Shown: positions 15,870 through 23,227, counted from the stretch's first letter. The stretch: 23,227 bases of DNA from CG2-30-40-21 sp043806395 (GCA_043806395.1 JAZDHC010000051.1:1-23227), one strand, 5' to 3'. Program-made: numbers and translations. Notes: a model not told the origin generated them from the sequence alone.

Positions 15870-16220
15870 ATGAATGAGATAATAAGTAAGCTAACAGAGC
15901 AGCAATTTAAGAAGGATATTCCACTGATTAGTTCAGGGGATACGGTCAAGGTACAGCTGAAGATTACAGAGGGAAACAAGGAGAGATTGCAGGATTTTGT
16001 CGGGGTTGTTATCCGCAAAAGAGGGGCTGGGATTCAAAAAACCTTTACTGTTCGAAGGGTTTCTTTTGGTGTAGGCGTGGAAAAGATTTTTCCTCTTCAT
16101 TCTCCCTCTATTGAAAAGATAGAGCTTATGAGGAAAGGAAAGGTTAATAGAGCCAGATTGTATTATCTGCGACATTTATCTGGTAAGGCTGCCAGGATTA
16201 AAGAGGATAGGCAGAGGTAG
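15870..16220 (+). CDS. rplS: Ribosomal protein bL19
   Basis: The 116-residue protein matches the usual length of bL19 and its signatures: GDTVKVQLKITEGNKERLQDFVGVVIRKRGAGIQKTFTVRRVSFGVGVEKIFPLHSP and KVNRARLYYLRHLSGKAARIKE. It sits at the interface of the ribosomal subunits. The start has GAGGT about 9 nt upstream and lies 19 nt after trmD. It is the last gene of the tight cluster before a repeat-filled gap. Confidence 0.97.
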   Translation: MNEIISKLTEQQFKKDIPLISSGDTVKVQLKITEGNKERLQDFVGVVIRKRGAGIQKTFTVRRVSFGVGVEKIFPLHSPSIEKIELMRKGKVNRARLYYLRHLSGKAARIKEDRQR

Positions 16221-16245
16221 TGGGGGGGAAGGTTTCGAAGGAGAG

Positions 16246-16355
16246 AAGGTAATAGGGTAATCGGTAGGTAATTAGGTCAATTACAGATTGCCATGTATTA
16301 TTAGAATTTGTTCCTTACCTCTTATCTTACCTGATTACCGATTACCTGTACTACC
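16246..16355. repeat. GGTAATCGGTA inverted repeat, copy 2
   Basis: gggtaatcggta (16255-16266) is matched inverted by taccgattacc (16336-16346), and the region between them is related to 8011-8066. The frame open across it is repeat translation, which is why the upstream start at 16288 is rejected for rnhB. Confidence 0.6.
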
Positions 16356-16371
16356 GATTGAGGGGGAATGG

Positions 16372-17139
16372 ATGATTGATAATTGTTATCCATGGCAACA
16401 GAATATTGCGGATGTTGAAAAAATCGCATATATGAGTGGTTATGAGATGATTGGTGGAATAGATGAGGCTGGACGGGGACCATTGGCTGGACCTGTTGTT
16501 GCTTCTGTGGTTATTTTACCTAAAAATACAGTTATCCCGGGAATAAATGATTCCAAAAAATTAACCCATTTGCAACGGGAAAGATTGTATAAGATTATCT
16601 CTACTGTGGCTATTGATTGGGGGGTAGGGATAGTAGAGTCTGTTGTTATTGATCAGATAAATATATTGCAAGCTACCTTTATGGCTATGAAGCAGGCTGT
16701 GGCTAAATTAAGGGTGAATCCACAACTTTTGTTGGTAGATGGAAATATGGCTATCCCAGAGGTATCTACTCCTCAATGTTCCATACCGCGAGGAGATACC
16801 TTTGTAGCCTCTATTCAGGCAGCCTCGATCATTTCCAAGGTTATTCGGGATAAGATAATGATAGAATATGATGCCATCTATCCTGAATATGGTTTTGCCA
16901 AACATAAAGGCTATGGCACAGAATTACACCTTCAGTCCATGGAAAGGCACGGTGTTTGTAATATTCATCGAACAACTTATGCACCTGTCAGGGAGTTGCT
17001 AATCAGACGGGTACGATTGTCAGGTAGTGGTAAGGCATGCCTTGCCACTACAAATCCTGTCGGAAAATCGTTAATCAAGCAGGTGCTGGGGAATAAAGGG
17101 AAGATAGTTTCACAACGATTAGGAGTCAAGAAAAAATAA
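16372..17139 (+). CDS. rnhB: Ribonuclease HII
   Basis: The product is 255 residues from the ATG at 16372, which has GAGGGGGA (16360-16367) at good spacing. The open frame extends to 16288, but that part is repeat DNA. Catalytic acids are in place: GIDEAGRGPLAG (D31, E32), LLLVDGN (D123) and SKVIRDKIM (D160). HKGYGTELHLQSMERHG and HRTTYAPV follow, the usual end of the domain near residue 206. It removes ribonucleotides and RNA primers from RNA-DNA hybrids. About 45 extra basic residues follow. Their codons include a near-perfect 28-bp palindrome (17024-17051), and the last codons and stop (VKKK*) lie in the arm of a large repeat, so the tail looks repeat-derived. Confidence 0.95.
   Translation: MIDNCYPWQQNIADVEKIAYMSGYEMIGGIDEAGRGPLAGPVVASVVILPKNTVIPGINDSKKLTHLQRERLYKIISTVAIDWGVGIVESVVIDQINILQATFMAMKQAVAKLRVNPQLLLVDGNMAIPEVSTPQCSIPRGDTFVASIQAASIISKVIRDKIMIEYDAIYPEYGFAKHKGYGTELHLQSMERHGVCNIHRTTYAPVRELLIRRVRLSGSGKACLATTNPVGKSLIKQVLGNKGKIVSQRLGVKKK
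17024..17051. repeat. 28-bp palindrome inside the rnhB coding region
   Basis: GTAGTGGTAAGGCA and TGCCTTGCCACTAC are adjacent inverted arms, 14 nt each, with one T-G pair and no loop. They encode about residues 218-227 of RNase HII (GSGKACLATT). The form matches GTAGGGG-type dispersed palindromes such as the one at 8793-8852. Flanking cgatt..tc / ga..aatcg also pairs loosely. Confidence 0.8.
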
Positions 17140-17462
17140 GTTGTACACCAAGAGCCACTGAGACGCTTGGCTGGCAAGGCGTGAGAAGCGAGCATACTAC
17201 TGTCTTAACAATTCTCAAGTGTCGGTAGGCAGTAATTCTCATTATGAACCGCAGAGACGCAGAGTCGCAGAGATTTTTATATGCTTCACTCAGCGTTTCT
17301 TCTCTGTGACTCTGCGTCTCTGCGGTGAAAAAATATCAAAATGAGAATTACTACCATTGCGTCAGTTTAAGGTTGTTGAGACACTACTGTATGTAAGCGA
17401 CGAACAACGAAGCCAGTCAAGATGTATCGGTGGCACGACTGTACAAGTTATTTTTTCTTGAC
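17125..17462. repeat. Large decayed palindromic element with a nested repeat
   Basis: The outer 22 nt on each side (17125-17146 and 17441-17462, gtcaagaaaaaataasttgt-ac) match inverted with one mismatch. Inward, the arms still align in blocks (gccac, cttg-ctggc, cata, ctgtc) up to the dispersed hairpin element copy D in the centre. The arms also resemble the palindrome at 23009-23173 (gtca..aaaataact.gt.aca and ggcaaggc-tg blocks). This suggests one such element was entered by a copy of the other family. It fills the 346-nt gap between rnhB and yraN. Confidence 0.65.
17198..17390. repeat. Dispersed hairpin element, copy D
   Basis: It lies in the opposite orientation to copies A and B. It contains gtcggtaggcagtaattctc, attatgaaccgcagagacgc, the loop, the opposite arm ctctgtgactctgcgtctct, and aaatatcaaaatgagaatta followed by ctaccattgcgtcagtttaa. 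Its outer ends are imperfect inverted repeats: tactactgtcttaac on the left, and gttgagacactactgta on the right, whose complement is tacagtagtgtctcaac. Confidence 0.85.
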
Positions 17463-17485
17463 GACTTAGAGGGTATACCTAATTA

Positions 17486-17842
17486 ATGACACTTGAGAGA
17501 ATAAAACTTGGACAATATGGTGAGGATACAGCAGCTAAATATCTTTTGAAACAAGGGGTAAAGATATTAGAGAAAAATTATCGATGTGGGTATGGAGAGA
17601 TTGATATTATTGCTAAGGATAGGGATACTCTGGTGTTTGTAGAGGTAAAGACAAGAAAAACCTCAACATATCTATCTCCTTTTTTAGCGGTTAACAAACA
17701 CAAACAACTCCAGATTTCAAAGGTGGCTTTGCATTATCTTTTGGAGAAAAAAATACAAGCGATACCTTGTAGATTTGATGTGGTGATTGTGGTGGATGAA
17801 GATATCCAGTGGATACGGGGTGCGTTTGAACGCAGGGTGTAG
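17486..17842 (+). CDS. yraN: YraN / UPF0102 family nuclease-fold protein
   Basis: The 118-residue protein shows the UPF0102 pattern: LGQYGEDTAAKYLLKQGVKILEKNYRCGYGEIDIIAKDRDTLVFVEVKTRK. The E-I-D...E-V-K layout is that of the PD-(D/E)XK nuclease fold (catalytic-type residues in GEIDIIA and VEVKTR). The family is almost always beside rnhB and comM/dprA and is thought to act in DNA processing; its substrate is not established. gaggg lies about 14 nt before the ATG, a loose spacing. It sits 21 nt before comM. Confidence 0.92.
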   Translation: MTLERIKLGQYGEDTAAKYLLKQGVKILEKNYRCGYGEIDIIAKDRDTLVFVEVKTRKTSTYLSPFLAVNKHKQLQISKVALHYLLEKKIQAIPCRFDVVIVVDEDIQWIRGAFERRV

Positions 17843-17863
17843 GGGGTCGTTTGGAGTTGAATA

Positions 17864-19402
17864 ATGTTAGCATGTGTAAAAAGTGGGGGAATTCTTGGGA
17901 TAGATGGCTATATTATTGATGTTGAGGTAGATGTTTTTCCATCCCTTCCCCTTTTTAATATTGTTGGTTTACCGGATTCTGCGGTAAAAGAGAGTAAGGA
18001 ACGGGTTAGAACTGCAATTATTAATTCTGAATTTGAGTTTTCAGAAAAATATCGTTTAACGGTAAATCTGGCTCCAGCTGATGTCAAAAAAGAAGGGGCA
18101 TCTTTGGATTTACCAATTGCTGTGGGCATTTTGATTGCTACCCGGCAGATTCGAGCAGACTCCTTGCATGAGTTCGTTATTGTAGGAGAGCTATCCTTAG
18201 ATGGTAGTATAAGACCGATTAAGGGGGGCATATCCATTGCTTTGGCTGCAAGGGATGCAGGAATAAAAGGGATACTTGTCCCTGAGGCGAATGCACAAGA
18301 GGCAAGTGTTGTTGAAGGGATAGAGGTATATCCGGTTAATACCTTGGTTGAAGTAGCAAGGTATTTATCTGGAGAGCTTGAGATTAAGCAGTATCAGGTT
18401 GATATAAAGAAGATCTTTTCTCAAGATACTCAAGATTATCCTGATTTTGGAGAGGTAGGCGGACAAGAGCATGTTAAGAGGGCATTGGAGGTAGCAGCAG
18501 CTGGTGGACATAATGTGTTGATGATCGGTCCTCCAGGCTCAGGTAAAACTATGTTGGCCAGACGAGTGCCATCTGTCCTGCCTGATTTTGTTTTGTGTGA
18601 AGCTATTGAGGTAACAAAGATTTATAGTATTATGGGGCTTTTGCCACGGGGTAAGGCTTTATTAACCACCAGGCCATTTAGAGCACCACACCATACTATT
18701 TCTGATGCAGGATTGGTGGGTGGTGGACACAATCCCAGACCAGGTGAAATAAGTCTTTCTCATCATGGTGTTTTGTTTCTGGATGAGTTGCCTGAATTTC
18801 CCAGAAAGGTACTCGAATCAATGCGTCAACCACTTGAAGATAGGATTGTAACTATTTCTCGTGCAAATGGACGGGTAGCATTTCCGGCTAATTTTATGTT
18901 AATATCAGCCATGAATCCGTGCCCATGTGGGTATTTGACAGATTCAAGTAGAGAATGTACCTGCACACCTGTCCAGATACAAAAGTACTTAGCAAAGATT
19001 TCAGGTCCATTATTGGATAGAATAGATATCCATATTGATGTACCAAGGGTTAAATATGATGATCTGGCACATCATCATGATACCCATCGTTCTAATGATA
19101 TGCGTCAAAGAATAAATTGTGCCAGAGATATTCAATCGCAAAGATTTAAGGATAGTGCTATCTATACTAATAGTCAGATGAGTGCACGGCATATTAAAAA
19201 ATATTGTCAGATAAATGAAAAGGGCGGAGAGATGTTAAGGAATGTGATTGATAAATTGGGTTTCTCTGCCAGGGCATATGATCGTATTCTCAAGGTTTCA
19301 AGAACCATAGCTGACCTTGAGGGAAGTCCTGCTATTTCCGAGTCTCATATCTCTGAGGCAATTCAATATCGAAGCCTTGATCGGGAATGGTGGAAGATGT
19401 AG
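17864..19402 (+). CDS. comM: YifB/ComM-family Mg-chelatase-like AAA+ ATPase
   Basis: The 512-residue protein has the normal length and order of the family. An N-terminal ChlI-like domain comes first (VGLPDSAVKESKERVRTAI; LAPADVKKEGASLDLPIA). The AAA+ domain has Walker A GPPGSGKT (222-229), Walker B VLFLDELPEF (303-312, D307/E308) and a Cys cluster AMNPCPCGY...CTC (349-368) that probably binds zinc. The C-terminal Mg_chelatase_C part contains SARAYDRILKVSRTIADLEGS. In naturally transformable bacteria ComM is a hexameric branch-migration helicase that helps integrate incoming DNA; outside those species its role is less clear. dprA, often next, is not in this window. Confidence 0.95.
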   Translation: MLACVKSGGILGIDGYIIDVEVDVFPSLPLFNIVGLPDSAVKESKERVRTAIINSEFEFSEKYRLTVNLAPADVKKEGASLDLPIAVGILIATRQIRADSLHEFVIVGELSLDGSIRPIKGGISIALAARDAGIKGILVPEANAQEASVVEGIEVYPVNTLVEVARYLSGELEIKQYQVDIKKIFSQDTQDYPDFGEVGGQEHVKRALEVAAAGGHNVLMIGPPGSGKTMLARRVPSVLPDFVLCEAIEVTKIYSIMGLLPRGKALLTTRPFRAPHHTISDAGLVGGGHNPRPGEISLSHHGVLFLDELPEFPRKVLESMRQPLEDRIVTISRANGRVAFPANFMLISAMNPCPCGYLTDSSRECTCTPVQIQKYLAKISGPLLDRIDIHIDVPRVKYDDLAHHHDTHRSNDMRQRINCARDIQSQRFKDSAIYTNSQMSARHIKKYCQINEKGGEMLRNVIDKLGFSARAYDRILKVSRTIADLEGSPAISESHISEAIQYRSLDREWWKM

Positions 19403-19427
19403 GGAATTAGGCTGTAGACTGTTAGAC

Positions 19428-19617
19428 TGTAGTGTCGTGTCAACTCTTAATTGTCGGTAGGCAGTAATTCTCATTATGAACCGCAGAGACGCAGAGTCGC
19501 AGAGAATTTTATATGTTTCACTCAGCGTTTCTTCTCTGCGACTCTGCGTCTCTGCGGTGGAAAAATATCAAAACGAGAATTACTACCATTGCGTCAGTTT
19601 AAGGTTGTTTAGTCTGT
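19428..19617. repeat. Dispersed hairpin element, copy E (most complete)
   Basis: It has the same orientation as copy D and nearly the same sequence. From left to right it carries tagtgtcgtgtcaactctta, attgtcggtaggcagtaatt, the 27-nt hairpin arm, a loop of about 25 nt (atatgtttcactcagcg), the opposite arm, then aatatcaaaacgagaattac and taccattgcgtcagtttaag. Complete length is about 190 bp. It fills most of the 280-nt gap between comM and the Ala-rich gene. A small gactgtag direct repeat adjoins its left end (19412-19432). Confidence 0.88.
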
Positions 19618-19630
19618 AGGTAGAGATTAA

Positions 19631-19646
19631 TAGGCTAAAAAGCCTA
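19631..19646. terminator. Small hairpin, possible weak terminator
   Basis: TAGGCT-AAAA-AGCCTA forms a 6-bp stem, followed by AAAATATTATTA rather than a U-run. It lies upstream of the Ala-rich gene's ribosome site (AAAGGAGG, 19663-19670). It may act as a 5' UTR hairpin instead. Confidence 0.25.
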
Positions 19647-19682
19647 AAATATTATTACAATTAAAGGAGGCGATGAGAAAAG

Positions 19683-20699
19683 ATGCGACAGTATCACCAA
19701 ATTATATGTTGTGCTGGAATACTTATCTTTGGGGCTACTCTTGCTATAGCCTCACCAGATGAAACAACCACAATAGAGGAATTACAGGCTAAGGTAGAGG
19801 CAGCGTGGGCATCAGAGGCAAGGGCATTGGCAGAAACAGAGGGAGCTGGAATTGCAGAGGCAGAGGCAATAGCTGATTCTAAGGTAGCTGAGGAGTCTCT
19901 TGCTCAGGCAGAGGCTATATCCAGGGCACTTTATGCCTCTAAGAAAAAAGTGATTGCCCGGGCAGAGGCAGCTGTATCAAGCGAAAAGATGGCTATGGCT
20001 GCAGCTGAAGCGGCTCGAGCTTCGGAAATAAGTGCCAATGTTGCCCTTGAGGATGCTATTTCTGCTGAGGCTAAACTAAAGGCAGAATTTGGTGCAGCCA
20101 AACAAGATGCAGAAATATCATGGACAGAGGCTAAAACACATAAGGAAACTGCTGAAAAGTTTCTCTCCATAGCATCTAATGCTTTGGCACAGGGCTCGAC
20201 TGGAAAATCAGTAGAATTTTCTACTAAAGCTAAGTCTGAGGTTGAGGTAGCAAAGGCTTGCGACGAAAAAGCAAGATATAAGGATAGAATAGTTGATGAA
20301 ATAGCAAGAAGGATGCGGTTGGCAATTGAATCTATCTCTGCTGCTACGGCAAAAGTAGAGGCAACTGCTGAAATGGCAAGGGCATCAGAGGCTAAGACAA
20401 TTGCCCAGTCTCAAGCTGCCAGGGCTGCAGAAGAAGAGGCAAAGGCAATAGTTGAGGCTACTGAAAGGGCAGAGGCAAAGGCATTGGCTTCAGCTGAAGG
20501 ATCTCGAGCAGCAGCCAGATGGTCCGCAGTAAAGATAACCTCTGCAAAAATGGCTCAAACAAAGGCTATGGCTGAGGCAAATGCAGGTAAAATAGCTGAG
20601 GAACAGGCAAGAATGGCGGTAGAAAGGGCAAGATTAGAAAGGGAAAAGGCAACCTCTATCTTGATAGATGCTCAAAAAGCAGTTAAGGGTAGTTTTTAA
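19683..20699 (+). CDS. Exported Ala/Glu-rich helical coiled-coil protein
   Basis: The 338-residue product has a signal peptide (about 1-23, ILIFGATLAIAS). The remainder is almost entirely alpha-helical low-complexity sequence rich in Ala, Glu and Lys (AEAIADSKVAEESLAQAEAI; ARAAEEEAKAIVEATERAEA). There are no Pro or Gly breaks except near residues 172-177 (AQGSTGK). No enzymatic motif was seen and no named family was recognised. The start is fixed by frame and by AAAGGAGG 12 nt upstream; the ATG at 19673 is out of frame. Its composition recalls the coiled coil of the protein encoded at 3045-4868, but the repeat units differ. A periplasmic rod or spacer is inferred. It lies 30 nt upstream of the HU gene. 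Confidence 0.75.
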   Translation: MRQYHQIICCAGILIFGATLAIASPDETTTIEELQAKVEAAWASEARALAETEGAGIAEAEAIADSKVAEESLAQAEAISRALYASKKKVIARAEAAVSSEKMAMAAAEAARASEISANVALEDAISAEAKLKAEFGAAKQDAEISWTEAKTHKETAEKFLSIASNALAQGSTGKSVEFSTKAKSEVEVAKACDEKARYKDRIVDEIARRMRLAIESISAATAKVEATAEMARASEAKTIAQSQAARAAEEEAKAIVEATERAEAKALASAEGSRAAARWSAVKITSAKMAQTKAMAEANAGKIAEEQARMAVERARLEREKATSILIDAQKAVKGSF

Positions 20700-20729
20700 G
20701 TAAATTATTTTATTTAAGGAGGAAGATTT

Positions 20730-21008
20730 ATGACAAAGCGAGACTTGGTTGTAAAGATTGCACAGCAGACAGGATTAAGGCAGGATGATGTTAAAAATGT
20801 GGTTGAAGGTGTGCTGGATGGAATTACTGATGCATTAGCAGCTGGGGATAAGGTAGAGTTAAGGGATTTTGGAATATTTAAGGTAAAATCACGAAGATCA
20901 AGGGTTGGAAGAAATCCTCGCACTGGTACGGTTGTTCCCATTGAATCTAAAAGGGTCTCTACCTTTAAGCCTGGAAAAATAATGAAGGAACGCGTGGCTG
21001 AGTTTTAG
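20730..21008 (+). CDS. HU/IHF-family DNA-binding protein
   Basis: The 92-residue protein matches the family length and sequence: MTKRDLVVKIAQQTGLRQDDVKNVVEGVLDGITDALAAGDKVELRDFGIFKVKSR. The DNA-binding arm GRNPRTGTVVPI has the intercalating proline, and the VSTFKPGKIMKE tail follows. It bends and compacts DNA as a dimer. Sequence alone does not separate HU from IHF-alpha here. A strong AAGGAGG ribosome site lies 7-8 nt before the ATG. miaB starts 19 nt downstream, so the two are probably co-transcribed. Confidence 0.95.
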   Translation: MTKRDLVVKIAQQTGLRQDDVKNVVEGVLDGITDALAAGDKVELRDFGIFKVKSRRSRVGRNPRTGTVVPIESKRVSTFKPGKIMKERVAEF

Positions 21009-21026
21009 GTTTGTGGAGTTTTATAG

Positions 21027-22397
21027 ATGATTCAGAAAAAGAAGGCACATATCATTACTTATGGCTGTCAGATGAATAGGTATGACTCAGAGGTTATATC
21101 CCGTATCTTAGAGGCTGAGGGATATGAAGTAACAGAGGATGAAGAATGTGCCTCTTTTATCTTGATTAATACCTGCAGTATCCGTAAACATGCAGAGGAT
21201 AAGGTCTTAAGCAAACTTGGAAGACTATCTGTCAGGAAAAAAAATACTCCAGAGCTAAGAATAGCTGTATGTGGTTGTATGGCACAGCGACTTGGAAACA
21301 AATTGACACATAGATTCCCTGAAATAGAATTTGTTCTTGGGACAAGTATGATTGCTGAATTGACCAATATCCTTAAGGTGAATGGAAGGGACAACCCCCT
21401 AACCCCCCTTATTAAGGGGGAAAAGATTTATACAGGGGAGTCTTCTTGTCTGTATCCTCCCACTGTTATCCATGAAAATGGATTAAAATCTTTTGTTGCG
21501 GTTATTCTTGGGTGTGATAATTATTGCTCTTATTGTATCGTGCCTTTTGTGCGTGGCAAACCAAGAAGCAGAAATAAGATAGAGGTAATAAGAGAGATAG
21601 AGGAATTGGTAAGGTCAGGTTGCAAGGAAATAACCCTTTTGGGTCAAAATATACTTGCTTATGGTCGCGATATTAATGAGAGCTTTAGTGAATTGCTTAA
21701 GGGTGTCCATGCTATTGATGGATTGATGAGAATCCGTTTTCTTACCTCACATCCAAGGGATCTTACTGCGGATTTAATAGATATATTCTCTGAATTTCCA
21801 AAGGTTTGTGAACATTTCCATTTGCCGGTCCAATCGGGTTCAGACCATGTTTTAGGGCTTATGGGAAGAGGCTATACAGTTTCGCACTATAAACAAATAG
21901 TAGAGAAAATTCGTCAGAAATATTTATGCCCGTCTATTACCACGGATCTGATTGTAGGCTTTCCTGGCGAGACATCAAATGACTTTGATGATACTATGCG
22001 GTTGGTAAGGGAGATATGGTTTGATACAGCCTTCTGTTTTAAGTATTCTCCAAGAGAGGGTACACCTGCCTGTAAATTTCAAGATCAATTGCCTGAAGAA
22101 GAAAAAACCCGGAGATTAAAAGAGTTGTTGTCCGTGCAAAAGGATATTACTCTACAGATAAATCAGGCTATGGTTGAAGGGGTTCAAGAGATTTTGCTTG
22201 ATGAAAAAAATCCAAGAGAGGGAGCCCCTCTGGCAAATGATGACTCTTTACTTGGGCGAACAAGGGGTGATAAGGTTGTAGTTGTTTCTACAAAGAGAGG
22301 TAGCACCTCTGGCACGCACAGAATAGGGGATATTGGCATGGTAAGAATTGTTAAAGCAGATAATTGGAGCTTACAGGGAGAGTTTGTGGACGAATGA
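21027..22397 (+). CDS. miaB: tRNA-2-methylthio-N6-dimethylallyladenosine synthase MiaB
   Basis: The 456-residue radical-SAM methylthiotransferase has the auxiliary-cluster cysteines C14 (YGCQMNRYDSE, the MiaB rather than RimO form), C50 and C84 (GCMAQ). The radical-SAM motif CDNYCSYC gives C163, C167 and C170. It ends in a TRAM domain (about 380-456). It adds the methylthio group to i6A37 in tRNAs, using S-adenosylmethionine and two 4Fe-4S clusters. Residues 122-131 (DNPLTPLIKG), in the linker between the N-terminal and radical-SAM domains, are encoded by a copy of a common dispersed repeat (21391-21425). No MiaA gene is in the window. Confidence 0.96.
   Translation: MIQKKKAHIITYGCQMNRYDSEVISRILEAEGYEVTEDEECASFILINTCSIRKHAEDKVLSKLGRLSVRKKNTPELRIAVCGCMAQRLGNKLTHRFPEIEFVLGTSMIAELTNILKVNGRDNPLTPLIKGEKIYTGESSCLYPPTVIHENGLKSFVAVILGCDNYCSYCIVPFVRGKPRSRNKIEVIREIEELVRSGCKEITLLGQNILAYGRDINESFSELLKGVHAIDGLMRIRFLTSHPRDLTADLIDIFSEFPKVCEHFHLPVQSGSDHVLGLMGRGYTVSHYKQIVEKIRQKYLCPSITTDLIVGFPGETSNDFDDTMRLVREIWFDTAFCFKYSPREGTPACKFQDQLPEEEKTRRLKELLSVQKDITLQINQAMVEGVQEILLDEKNPREGAPLANDDSLLGRTRGDKVVVVSTKRGSTSGTHRIGDIGMVRIVKADNWSLQGEFVDE
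21391..21425. repeat. Dispersed cccccttattaaggggg repeat carried in frame in miaB
   Basis: The sequence accccctaacccccctta followed by ttaaggggga has CCCCCTTA-TTAAGGGGG inverted arms. It reads in frame through the inter-domain linker of MiaB. This type of repeat is common in intergenic DNA of diverse bacteria. Confidence 0.7.
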
Positions 22398-22996
22398 AGA
22401 TTTCCATAATAAGCATATTTAATTCTTTGATCTTAGGGTTGATTGTACTTCTGGCTATATTTATTTTTCTGTCCAATTCTGATTGGTTCTGGGATATGGT
22501 AAGCCCTATATTTTATAAAGAGATCATCTATAAGTATAGCGAGATGTATGAAGTTGACCCGCTTTTAGCCTCTGCTGTTATTAAGGTAGAATCAAACTTT
22601 CAAGCCTATGCTCAATCACCCAGGGGTGCAATGGGGTTGATGCAGATTATGCCTGAAACAGGAAAAGAGATGGCAAGAAGGCTAAAAATAAAGCCTTTTG
22701 TTGCCTCTGACCTGAACAATCCAGAAATAAATATCAAAATAGGGCTTTATTATCTTACAAGATTGAAGAAGCAGTTTAATGGAGATGTGTATCTTGCCCT
22801 TGCTGCATATAACGGCGGTTCGGCTAATGTGCAAAAATGGTTGGCTGAAAAGAAGATAGATACAGATGGTGTTGTAGATCAAATACCATTTGAAGAGACT
22901 AAGGGGTTTGTTCAGAAGGTAATGCGAAATTATGAATGGTTTAAGAATGTACAACAGGTGAAGAAGATGTTGCAGTTCAGGAAGAAGGAAGATTAA
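22394..22996 (+). CDS. Membrane-anchored lytic transglycosylase (Slt-type)
   Basis: The product is 200 residues from the ATG at 22394, which overlaps the miaB stop as ATGA; an in-frame start at 22364 would lie inside miaB and is less likely. An N-terminal membrane anchor is at about 7-26. The SLT/GEWL domain follows: VDPLLASAVIKVESNFQAYA with catalytic Glu66, GAMGLMQIMPETGKEMA (78-94), NIKIGLYYLTRL and AAYNGG (142-147). Such enzymes cleave the MurNAc-GlcNAc bond of peptidoglycan, forming 1,6-anhydro-MurNAc. The size and anchor resemble the YjbJ-like family of small transglycosylases. Coupling to miaB is positional only. Confidence 0.92.
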   Translation: MKISIISIFNSLILGLIVLLAIFIFLSNSDWFWDMVSPIFYKEIIYKYSEMYEVDPLLASAVIKVESNFQAYAQSPRGAMGLMQIMPETGKEMARRLKIKPFVASDLNNPEINIKIGLYYLTRLKKQFNGDVYLALAAYNGGSANVQKWLAEKKIDTDGVVDQIPFEETKGFVQKVMRNYEWFKNVQQVKKMLQFRKKED

Positions 22997-23008
22997 CCGC
23001 GAAGGCAC

Positions 23009-23173
23009 TAAGGGTCTGTCACAAAATAACTGTTACATTCGGTTGCCGCTTCATCTCGTCCAGCGGCGTTGTGCTCCTTAATGCATAGCTCACTATGCCT
23101 TAAGGAGCATGCCTTGCTGGACGAGCGAATCGACAACCTCGATGTTACACATTTATTTTGTGACAGACCCTTA
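23009..23173. mobile_element. 165-bp palindromic MITE-like element
   Basis: The 21 nt at each end (23009-23029 and 23153-23173, taagggtctgtcacaaaata-a) are perfect inverted repeats. The inner arms continue to pair imperfectly: tgttacattcggttgccg against its counterpart, ctcgtccagc, and gctccttaa-gcatag. The element therefore folds into one long hairpin. No frame is coded and no clear target duplication was found (taa on one side, tta on the other). The rest of the 3' gap (23174-23227) shows nothing recognisable. Confidence 0.8.
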
Positions 23174-23227
23174 TTTCTGGCATAAAACTAAACACTGTCT
23201 GTTCTGGTTTATGAAACGGCACTTGAT

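Overview
The window is a stretch of AT-rich chromosome (roughly 40% GC by eye) from a bacterium with a Gram-negative-type envelope. The signs are lipobox lipoproteins, an exported TolB-like propeller and a membrane-anchored lytic transglycosylase. The translation genes are bacterial (Ffh, bS16, bL19, TrmD, MiaB). Long Ser/Thr kinase, TPR and Ala/Gln-rich coiled-coil proteins, with several families of dispersed palindromic repeats, suggest an uncultured candidate-phylum type genome. This is inference; the sequence alone does not name the phylum. No rRNA, tRNA or CRISPR array was seen.

Layout. (1) Positions 165-7708, minus strand: a compact six-gene run that reads, in transcription order, Hanks-type Ser/Thr kinase with a TM segment and PEGA domain, PP2C phosphatase, lipoprotein with carboxypeptidase-regulatory-like folds, membrane-anchored coiled-coil/TPR protein, exported PD40/TolB-like propeller, and TPR lipoprotein. 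It looks like one signalling-to-envelope module. (2) 7709-8978: a repeat-filled divergent region holding one AMMECR1-family gene. (3) 8979-12996: a translationally coupled pair, a PHP-nuclease/SMC-like ATPase fusion (TrlF-like) and an AlbA_2 (Schlafen-type)/HATPase protein. This is the best candidate for an undescribed, defence-like system. (4) 13027-19402: a translation/SRP/RNA housekeeping block, ffh-rpsP-khpA-trmD-rplS-rnhB-yraN-comM, starting at a strong sigma70-like promoter with an 18-bp perfect palindrome over its -10. rimM, usually between khpA and trmD, is absent from that place. (5) 19683-22996: an exported Ala-rich helical protein, an HU/IHF-type protein, miaB, and a lytic transglycosylase overlapping miaB by 4 nt.

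Repeats shape the window. A hairpin element of about 190 bp with the core accgcagagacgcagag occurs five times (1-140, 7828-7994, 14430-14515, 17198-17390, 19428-19617). One copy sits inside a larger decayed palindrome (17125-17462) whose arm supplies the last codons and stop of rnhB. A separate palindrome lies within the rnhB C-terminal extension, and a short dispersed repeat is carried in frame inside miaB. A MITE-like element with about 46-nt inverted ends (8717-8923) precedes the PHP-ATPase pair, and another long palindrome (23009-23173) closes the window.
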